Positions 54,435 through 64,000 of a DNA stretch of 64,000 bases are shown piece by piece (position 1 is the stretch's first letter; every line of letters begins with the position of its first letter). This stretch comes from Paracyclopina nana (Eukaryota > Arthropoda > Copepoda > Cyclopoida > Cyclopettidae). The stretch is from NCBI GenBank assembly GCA_019096065.1, contig JAGUCH010000008.1, forward strand, positions 1,989,001 through 2,053,000, read 5' to 3'. The position numbers were made by a program, and so were the translations under genes. The notes below the pieces were generated by a model that had not been told where the DNA came from, searched no databases, and saw only the letters and a program-made list of their open reading frames with translations.

Positions 54435-55274
54435 CTATATTTCTCAGGCCAACAAATTAAGATCGCCGACATCTGGCATCTATCTGCTCTACTTGGACGA
54501 AACAAGTCATTACACTAAAATTGCTCCAAGACACTATATACTGGCTTTAGCGACGCATTTCGGGATTTCAGCTGCAACAGTTTCCAGATATTCCCGAATG
54601 AAAGAACGATGAATCTTACTTTGATGCGACGTCTGATCGATATGGACTGATATGCAGGACACAAAATGAAGCACTTGCGCGGACCGAGGACTATGTGATA
54701 ACTAACCGCAACCTTCCGGCAACGGCTTGTGTTTATAGTTGAGCAATGGCCTCCAATAAAGCATAAAACGCGCACGACAAGGCAAGCGCGAGCCATCAAC
54801 TGAAATCATACGCCGATTGGCTGATTAGTGCCTTGTTTTAGAATTGGAGCTAGGGCAAGGCTAAGAAATGTATGGAGCATCACGAGTTACAAGCCCAATC
54901 GAGTTCGTGCCCCAAAAAACGAGCCTTCCTTTTTTTACAATACTTCCACGCAATCAGAACCTATTTCCTCGCGTTGATAGCCTCGTCAGGTCGTCTTAAA
55001 CTGTAAAAGTACTTCGAATGTATTGAGAGTTGATTGCTGGCCCAATAAACAGACTGAAAAAAGATCAATCAGGCAAAGGGTCAGCTTCTTATTATTCAAT
55101 AGTGATGGATAAAAAAGTGTCCAATCAAAAGCTCTAATAAATAAGAGACTAATTTTGCAAACGTACAATATGTTAACTAAGTATTTTGAACAGCGTCCAA
55201 ATTTATAGCATAGCAATATAGAGCTCATGCATTGTCTGTGGAGCAAAAATATTAGGTTAGGCTGGGCACAACTT
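54435..55274. other. intergenic and K2P 3' flank
   Basis: AT-rich; minus-strand open frames have no similarity. No clear AATAAA for the minus-strand K2P gene was found close to its stop. Confidence 0.4.
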
Positions 55275-56872
55275 TTACTCTTCTTCCTCCTCCTCCTCCT
55301 CATCATCATCTTCTTCTTCGTCACTCTCTTCGCCATCCTTTTGAGATTCTTTTTCAGAGATATCATCAGTTTCTTCCTCGGTCTCGTCGTCCTTTGCCTC
55401 GTCCTCGTCGAGAGAGTCTTCTTCCGCGGTGGCCGATGGCGTCTCCCCGGGGAGATTGGGCTCCACGAGCGGAGCGACGAGCACCGCTTCGGGCTCCTCG
55501 TCTACGGCGGCCTCGTGGTCGGTGTTCAAAAAGTCGCTCTTCCTCGGTACGATTTCCACGACGTCCATTTCGATCACTTCCGCCTTGACGCCCAATGCGA
55601 TGGCTGCACTTCGCCCCACTTGCTCTTGGATCAGCGAGATGCACAGAGAAATGACCGCCAGCCCTATTATTCATTACTTGGTGCACCTTTGAAGAAGATT
55701 TTCCGAGAGATTTACTATACCTATGGCGCAGTAGATGGTGCTGAAGACCAGCTTGAAGTAGTCCATGCCGTCCGCGTTGGGATCATCGATGCCCGTGAAT
55801 GACCTCTCCGGCACCAAGTCTCCCAGACCGATCGTGGTGAGCGTGATGAAGGAGAAGTAGGCCGCCGTGACCACGTCCCAGTCCTCCCACTGGTTGAACA
55901 CGACCGCGCCAATGCCAATGTACATGAAAAGGATCATCACGCTCACCACGATGGGAATGGGGATGGAGTTGGTGGGCATGAAGGCCTCCTCGCCGACCTC
56001 CTCGTCCACCAGCCTCCGCTTCAACTTTTTCCTGAACAACTGGCATGAAGTTCGCGCAACCTCGTCGGTCGTAGCATAGTCACCTCATGATCCTGGAGGG
56101 AATCTCGCTGCGGAGGCGCTCGCTCCTGAAGCATCTGCAGCAAATTCTGCTGTAGAGGAACGTGAGCCCGTCGGCGAGAGCGGAGCCGATGTTGGCGAGG
56201 ATGACGAAGAACACGGCCACCGCAATCAGGGAGTAGAGGATGCAGAACATCTTGCCCATCAGCGTGAGCGGGTAAATGTGGCCGTAGCCTATGGTGGTCA
56301 TGATGGTGATGGTGAAGAGCAAAGCCTACAAGCAAACAGATCCTAAGGTGCACTCGTTGGGAGTTGAACGGCTCACCTTGGGAAAGGTCCATGCCCAGTC
56401 CCAGCCGTCGATGTAGCCGTCGTAGCCGAACTCGTCGGTGACGTTGATGACGAATGAGGCGAACGTACGCAAGTCGATCTCGACGGCGTCGACAAACTGG
56501 TCGTACGTGTAGTTATACCTATCCTTGTCATGGGCGTAGTTGTAGAAGGCGCCGGTCAGGTAATTGGCGGCGGCCTCCACCCTTTTAGCAGCCTCCCGCT
56601 TGTCCTCGTACAGGGTGGCTTCATACGGATGCTCCAGGCTGATGAAGATTTGAGCGCCTGCAACCAAAAAGGCTCAAACGCCGAGCACCTTATTGCTAGC
56701 TTATACGTTTATATTTACCGATGACGGCGACGAATATGCCGAGAAACACGAGGCCAACTTGCGAGAACAAGAATCTCAAGGTTTGCTTGATAACTTTTCC
56801 TTTTTCTTGTTTCTCTCGCTTTATCAGCTCGAAGCTTCGCTCAGCTTCGATAATGTCCGCCCTTCGTCCCAT
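55275..56872 (-). CDS. two-pore-domain (K2P) potassium channel
   Basis: Background potassium channel of the plasma membrane. Five exons (56719-56872, 56377-56657, 56084-56325, 55721-56031, 55275-55663) with introns of 51-61 bp join to 458 residues. TM1 (GLVFLGIFVAVIGAQIFISL) follows a short basic N-terminus; a long extracellular cap has N-glycosylation sites NYT and NVT; pore 1 has TTIGYGHI near residue 156; TM2 and TM3 (IPIVVSVMILFMYIGIGAVVF); pore 2 has TTIGLGDL near residue 292; then TM4 (GLAVISLCISLIQEQ). The GYG/GLG pair is the normal selectivity filter of this family. The C-terminal tail of about 110 residues is extremely acidic and ends in a glutamate run. It resembles TWK-type invertebrate channels; the subfamily is not resolved. 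Confidence 0.95.
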
Positions 56873-59373
56873 GGCGATTGACGATCAATGCTTTTTTTGT
56901 CCTCCAAGAAAGTCGCGCGACATTAGCAATGCTGGTCACCAAGGTTGCGTACATTTTGTCACTGCTACAAAACAGGAGATACGACCATTATAAATTGATG
57001 ACACGGGCTCGCATGACATATTTAACGTTAGCTAGGCTTGTAGCGTTAAGTTGCACTTCACCAGAATAAATGCGCAGCGGAAAGTGCCTTGAAATGATGA
57101 AAATTCGAGCTAATTCTTTGAATCTACCATCGAAAGGTTGAACAAGATTGATTTATGAGAGGCAAAGATATGATCGAGTCGTGACTTCAAAAGTACTTCA
57201 AGTAGGCCTATTAGTGAACTCTCGGCTAGGCTGACCACGTTTGTCCATGCCACGGATAAATTATTTTGGCAATCAGCTTCTTAATCACAGCATGCTACCA
57301 CGTTTTCTTGATAAAGCTAGTAAAAAAGCTGATCAAATTAAGCGCGCATCTTAACCACCTCAACTCTAGTTTCACTTAACGTGACGTACGATGTACTTTG
57401 TGGTACTAATACATGAAGTCTATAATTAACTTTTCTTGGCGTGACCATATCTTGTTTTCTCGACCTTCAAACGGTTCAAAATGCTCTTTGTTTGATTGGC
57501 TGGCATGGTTTTTCTACAACCAACCTTGCAAGGTCGTTAGTGAAGTTCCTTCGATAGGCGGAATATGAGACAACAATGCTTGAAGCGGGCAACGACGTCC
57601 GTAGTTTCCTGGAATATGGGCCCAGATTTTCGCGGAAATCATTTGACTGTCACACTTGAGAAGGTCTTCTTAAAACGAGCTCGATTAGCTCATATTTGCC
57701 AGAGAACTTAAGGCGTTCTCGGATGGCGTAGACATTCCACTAGTCAAATGCCAAATAGGCAACCCCCTAAAGTGTAATTATCCATGGTTATCAATCGGGT
57801 GCCATTCTACATGGATTGCCAATAAATGGAAGCGCAAAACTTATCAGTTATCCTTCATCATCGTTGTTTTCAGTGGTAGAGTTGCAAATGCAATCAGCGA
57901 TTCGCGCCACCGCGTTCGACATTTGCCTTCATAATCAACTATACGAGATTCTCGCGTAGTATCCTAGAATCTTTCGCGTGGATTTCTTCCGGCACGATCG
58001 AGACAGATGTCTTTTTTCAAACATATTCGTGGATCGACTACTACAGCTTTAGAATCAAGCTTACTGGCAAAGTGACCTTTTTAGTAAGGCCACGCTGCCA
58101 GTACGAGATGCGCGCGTTCTAATTAGACAATGCGATGTCGCAAAGCATGACAAAAGATGGAGATAACTGTGCCAAAAGAGCAGGGATGAAGAAAACACCT
58201 ACGGTGACCCTGCATAATTAAGCGGAGTGGACCGTAGTTCGCTCTCATTTCAAGTGCGAGCAAACGATGGTTTTCCGACTGGCATTGATGGCTGCATCTC
58301 TTCATCGCATTTTAACGAGATGACCCTGGCTGGGATGAGTCGTTTTTCTGGCGAACGAACGTTAAAAGTGGCACGTTCGCTCGCGGGAGTTCGAGGTCAT
58401 CCTTTGATGCTCGAGAGCGTTGACGCTGAAAATGCGTACGCGGCGCGGGGATTTTCGCGGCCCGCCGTGCGAAGGCCCAACAGCTTGGAACAACAGACGA
58501 GGACAGAGAGTGGCAGTGGGTCCGAGGACCTCTCAAAGCGAGCATTCCGGTCAACGATCCTCCGCGTTCATGGACGACCCCAAGTGATAGCTGATTCAAC
58601 CACCATACTTTCCTCATCATGCTGCCCAGGTAAGACAGCGCCACTAGGCGCGAAAAACTGCTGCTTTCTTCGCTCCCGTATCGCGAGGAAAGAAATTGGC
58701 GAGGATTGATGACGGTTCCCACGGCATTTAAAAGTGTTCGCTGTCGCGGTGTTCCGCGTTATTTTGGGCTGCCCGCAACCGCGTCTCGCGAACCCACAAA
58801 GCCGCATAAGCCGTCGGGGTACAGTTAGGTGACGGGGGCTAAAAATGGCAGCAACGGTTGACCGGCCAGGATGATGCTGGCAAATTTGGCCAAAGTTCAG
58901 TGGAATCGAACGCGTGATTTTCCGAGTGCATCGATCGCAGCTGGTGCCACAACCTTGAGTTGGTTTTCTTTGCGTACCACCCGCCGCGGATCGTCCCCAA
59001 GCCCACTGCTCAAGACAAGGACGTTGACCCTCATGCGCGCGCACAACCTGTTGCTAACATGCAACCTCGCTCGCGGCCAACGAGAGGCTTGCACAACAGA
59101 TGGCGAGGATGAGGAAGGGCCTTGACGAGGCCGCACTTCTACTTTAGCAAGAATGCCGCTCAACGTCGCGGTGGGCTGCGCGCTCAAACGCCGGCCGCAC
59201 GGTGGGGGTCGCAGCCAGCGGTGAAGGCGCGCGTCAAAGGATTGACCACTCTCGCTTTCGCGTTTCGGCAACAGCCGCGGAAAAAAGGATCGCGATGGTC
59301 AGCAAAAAAGCCAGCTGAGCGGCACGCAAAACAAACAAAGCGAGAGTTTGGAGGTTGCCAGCACCGGAGCAAC
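56873..59373. other. intergenic between K2P channel and clip proteases
   Basis: About 2.5 kb with no supported gene. It should contain the K2P promoter and the 5' end of the first protease. Open frames at 58227-59271 on both strands have no recognisable similarity. 57000-58200 is near-average composition with no repeat. Confidence 0.4.
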
Positions 59374-60580
59374 ATGTTGTTGGTGGGGCTCTTCGTAGTG
59401 ACGCAACTGGTGAGTGGCAGCCGCGGCATCTTCCTCAAGAGCCTCCTCGACGGCCTCTACGAGGCGGAGAAGTGCGAGGCCGGCGGGGTGTGCCAGCTGT
59501 CAATGACGTGCTGGATGCACGGGGGCGCGTCCTCGGGCGACTACTGCGAGGGCAGCTACATCTACGTGTGCTGCCGGTACAACGCGACGCACAACCCGGC
59601 CGCCAACGGCGGCAAGGGCGAACGCGAGAGCCAGAGGTACGCGCAGCCTCGAAAGCTCGACTATTGGGAGGACGTGGAGGCGAACAGCGTGGAGATGCTC
59701 CACGACATGAGCTTCGGGCCCGTGCGCAACGACCCGGCCTGCGGGCTGCAGCGCATCAGCCGCCGCAGGATCGTGGGCGGCGCCTCGGCCGGCTTCGGCA
59801 CGTACCCGTGGCAGGCGTTGATCACGAACCAAAAGTCGCGTTGTGGCGGCGCCCTCGTCGACCGCAGCCACGTGGTCACGGCCGGGCACTGCGTCAGCAA
59901 CTACACCGACCACCGACTCACGCCCGTCGGCATTTACGCCTACCTCGGGGAGTACGCGCTCTACAGCACCTCCGAGCCGCTACCCATGCAAAAGTACGTC
60001 GTGACAAAGGTCTTTGTGCACCCCTACTACCGCTTCACGCCGCAGGCCGACAGGTACGACGTGGCCGTCCTCAGGCTCGACCGACCCGTCAAGTACGCCC
60101 CGCACATCCTCCCCATCTGCCTGCCCATGAAGAACGAGCTCGTGCGCGAAGACACCGAGGCCATCGTGTCGGGGTGGGGGGCTCGCGACCCCACCTCGGA
60201 CCTCCGGCCGCGCAACCTTCAGGCCGTCGACGTGCGCGTCGTCGACAGCCGCACGTGCGAGGAGTGGCATCACCACAACAACATCTCCGTGAGTCTACCG
60301 CAACAATTATGCTAGAATGCAATCGCTAATCGTCCTCGCTCCACAGCTGAGGCTCTACGAGGACATGATGTGCGCCGGCCACAAGGAGGGCGGCAAAGAC
60401 GCCTGCCAGGGCGACTCGGGCGGGCCCTTGATGACGCAGCGGCCCGATGGCCGATTCCTCCTCATCGGCATCGTTTCGTCCGGGTACTCGTGCGCCAAGG
60501 AGAGGCAGCCCGGCATCTACCACCGCGTCACCAAGACCTCAGACTGGATCTCGTATGTGACGCGCTTCCTCAGGGACTGA
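59374..60580 (+). CDS. clip-domain trypsin-like serine protease 1
   Basis: Secreted zymogen of the arthropod cascade type (clotting, melanisation or development). Two exons, 59374-60288 and 60347-60580 (58-bp intron), encode 382 residues. Signal peptide ([14 protein letters not shown]), a clip-like cysteine module [13 protein letters not shown]...CC at about residues 34-67, linker, activation site [14 protein letters not shown], and an S1 domain with [13 protein letters not shown] and [10 protein letters not shown]. All three catalytic residues are present, and the aspartate six before the serine predicts trypsin-like (Arg/Lys) specificity. An N-glycosylation site (NYT) follows the active histidine. 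It is a tandem duplicate of the protease that follows. Confidence 0.95.
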
Positions 60581-60713
60581 CTCCAATGAATTCAATGTAT
60601 ATGTGACATGAAATACAACTTCAGTGGCATTCAGCTTCTTCTTTTTTTTGCCAACTAACCTTCATTATTCCCTAGCTCTTACGATACATATAGGTTTTTG
60701 CTCCTTTTTTCAG

Positions 60714-62087
<1,374 letters not shown>

Positions 62088-62380
62088 ATTCAAGACTGCG
62101 TGCCATCCCCATCAACCATATTTATGTATTTATTTTGATCAAAATAGAGTGATATTCATCCAGGAGACAAACGGGGTTCCTTTTGAAGGACTGCAATTAG
62201 GGTCGTTTGCAACGACGTCAATGGCTCTGCGAAAATGCCCACTAGATTTCGTTTTGAACGTGGCTACGTTGAAGATTTGGCCTAGCATCCGGATTTGCTC
62301 TTGGGCGTCGGATGCTGTCCACAGGCTATGGCGTGCTTGTCTCTCTCAGCCTGAGAAATGTCGAGGGTGAACGCGAATGT

Positions 62381-62452
62381 GGTGGACCTTTTTAAGATAG
62401 GGGCTCCTATTTCATGCGCGCAAAAAAACGGCCCCGCTTAAAAAGGTCCACC
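62381..62452. repeat. 72-bp hairpin with perfect 16-bp arms
   Basis: GGTGGACCTTTTTAAG (62381-62396) and its exact reverse complement (62437-62452) enclose a 40-bp loop. It abuts the truncated zinc-finger exon. No target duplication is evident. Confidence 0.75.
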
Positions 62453-62538
62453 TTAGGAATTTGCCTTGGTTTTGAAGTCCCGTCCGCACTTGCCGCACTG
62501 GTAAGTCCATGGGTCCGACTTGAGGGCCATGATGATCA
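62453..62538 (-). pseudogene. C2H2 zinc-finger exon fragment
   Basis: After a TCTACAACAG acceptor on the minus strand, the frame reads MALKSDPWTYQCGKCGRDFK followed by TKANS and a TAA. This is the first half of a C2H2 finger of the kind found in alternative terminal exons of lola-like BTB zinc-finger genes: the two cysteines are present, but the stop comes before the histidines. Just beyond the hairpin, the same strand has HHIRVHP in one frame, which would suit the missing half. It is either a broken exon or a decayed duplicate. Confidence 0.5.
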
Positions 62539-62539
62539 C

Positions 62540-64000
62540 TGTTGTAGATGTCTTGCTGGCTCCGAAGGATCCGCGGGAATGAGGGTCTCCATCTTGTCTT
62601 GACCTAGGTTTTTTTGGCCAGACGTCTAGCCCGACTCTCGGCGGATATCCTTCGGCCCCACCACGTACGTACGTTCGGTGAGCTGCGCGATTGTCGAATG
62701 TCGTCGAGAAAGTGAGAGTAATTTTCAGACAACCCCTTTGCCTACAGTAGTCTGACTTTCCGCCCCCTGAAAATCCGACGTCGCGTCTGAGTCGAGCCCA
62801 TTTTCGGAAAGGGAAAGTAAGAGTGAAAGTGCATCATAATTGCATACCGTGGACTCGGCTCCGAGGCCAGGGGGGGAAGTAAGGCGGAGAGGCTCGCTTT
62901 TTATCGTCTCCTGCGGTCCGGAACGGCACCCGTGAACATTTTATTTGCCTTGGAGAGCTCTACGCTTCAGGTGGTGCGACTGGGTCCCCCAAGGCCCCAA
63001 GAAGAAGGAGAAGCTTTGATTTGGCCTTTACGGCTGTTACTGCATGCGATTGATGGGCGCAGCAAGTTGAAAAAGGACCAGGGGCACGCAGTGCACCTCG
63101 CACGTCAATACGCTATGTACAGCTATGTAAAAAAGCAGACGTACGCGTATCTACGTCTCGACAATTTCTCTTTGCGCCACGTGTCTAGCCGTCTGGACGA
63201 AGATGTTTAGCGAAGAAGAGCAAAAATGATCGTGGAAAGGCGAGTTTTCCCGAGCAAAGCCAGCCAACAAAGAAGCAAAGGGTTAACTCGAGACATGTCA
63301 AGGCTCGCGCCACCCCTGATGGCCCACCGATTGACCCACAAGTAGGGCAACAAAGAGAAACTAAGAAGCGCTATGGACCCGCAGCAGTCGGATGCGCGCG
63401 CGCAGCCAAACATGGTGCATCGATGCGGCTTTTTACCGAGCGAGAGCCGCGCACGGTGGCCGTCCGCCTAAATTCCATCGCCGTTTCAATGGGCAGGGAC
63501 AAATGCCACCCTCGCTCGCCTTTGATGATCATTACATTTAAAGACGCGGCCGCCTCGTGTCCTTTTTGATCGGCCGCCGTTTGCGCGCGCATGCCCGACA
63601 CTCACGGGCTTTTCCAGTCGTCTCGATCGCGCTTCGTACTGTACTGAAGCGAGCGCAGCGCAGCGCATGAATAAAAAGCTCTCACTTTTTTGCCGCGAAT
63701 TAGAGACAGACGTCGCGACTCGGGGAGCACGAAGGGATTGCGTCACTCTAAAATCCCTAGCATACAATGCCTCATAGTGCTACCTGTAGAATGACCGTGA
63801 CTTTCGTTTTCTAGTCCTCTCTAGTCTGGCCTTGGAAGAGAGCCTTGCTCTTGCAGTGGAGCAAGGTCGCACGATCCCCACACCCACGGGCGGCGCCGCG
63901 CTCGTTCAAATGGACTCGTCCAATTTCAATGCCGCACGTTGGGGAAATGAGCGCAAAAAAACCCCAGATTTTTTTTTTACTTTTCTCGCGCTACCTTGAC
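62540..64000. other. GC-rich region at window end
   Basis: CpG-rich sequence with GA-rich stretches (CGTACGTACGT at about 62663). It may be a promoter of a gene outside the window. Open frames on both strands have no similarity. Confidence 0.4.

Noticed and set aside
54515-54799. 94-codon minus-strand frame starting with a hydrophobic stretch
   Set aside because: No similarity, no splice or poly(A) context, low-complexity hydrophobic start; not supported as a gene.
59355-60329. 324-codon frame overlapping the first clip protease
   Set aside because: It is the +1 shadow of the GC-rich protease exon; arginine/proline/histidine-rich with no similarity.
60608-60660. Possible first exon of the second protease (short hydrophobic frame after an ATG)
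   Set aside because: It runs to a stop and has no donor in the phase needed to join the acceptor at 60713.

Overview
This is a gene-sparse to moderately dense stretch of a eukaryotic nuclear genome, almost certainly from an arthropod. Conserved animal proteins are split by very short spliceosomal introns (mostly 47-61 bp). The gene set includes Enhancer of polycomb, a SERTA/taranis-like regulator, a Peanut/septin-7 type septin, alpha-catulin, SPATA20, TFIIE-beta, a roadblock dynein light chain, a K2P potassium channel and two clip-domain trypsin-like proteases, the last being typical of arthropods. I cannot fix the class (crustacean, chelicerate or hexapod) from the sequence alone.

Layout. 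0.5-2.3 kb: Enhancer of polycomb. 2.3-20.5 kb: a repeat-dominated block with no convincing host gene. It holds a degenerate tRNA-Arg-like sequence inside inverted repeats, a foldback element with a 180-bp satellite core, a 2.4-kb minisatellite of about 32 bp, an old LTR-retroelement relic with envelope-like coding but no visible polymerase, 15-bp satellite arrays arranged head-to-head, several nested foldback elements, and two satellites (a dimeric unit of about 316 bp and a unit of about 120-140 bp). 21.2-24.7 kb: SERTA gene with a CpG-rich 5' region, followed by a hAT-like foldback element. 26-35 kb: AT-rich desert with an orphan 7-TM receptor gene and a satellite of about 197 bp carrying a Transib-like insertion. 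35-38.4 kb: septin with a 1.6-kb intron that holds a long palindrome. 40.8-62.1 kb: GC-richer gene island with alpha-catulin, SPATA20, TFIIE-beta, a membrane-anchored AIG1-type GTPase, roadblock, a Gly/Tyr/His-rich secreted peptide, the K2P channel and two tandem clip proteases. 62.4-62.5 kb: a piece of a C2H2 zinc-finger exon cut short next to a hairpin.

The host genes form no single pathway; they are scattered housekeeping and signalling genes. Two convergent pairs are extremely tight: SPATA20/TFIIE-beta have 9 bp between stop codons, and roadblock/secreted peptide have crossing poly(A) signals. The two clip proteases are a local tandem duplication. All exon joins given below were checked for GT-AG borders and continuous reading phase.

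The most interesting signal is the foldback family. Several separate elements have inverted arms built from short tandem repeats (10 or 15 bp), each with its own repeat. Three of them share related tips and are flanked by 9-bp direct repeats, and they sit nested in satellites. They look like a transposon type that carries, or seeds, minisatellites. The second is a predicted signal-peptide-bearing, single-pass membrane protein whose AIG1-type GTPase domain would face the lumen or the outside of the cell.
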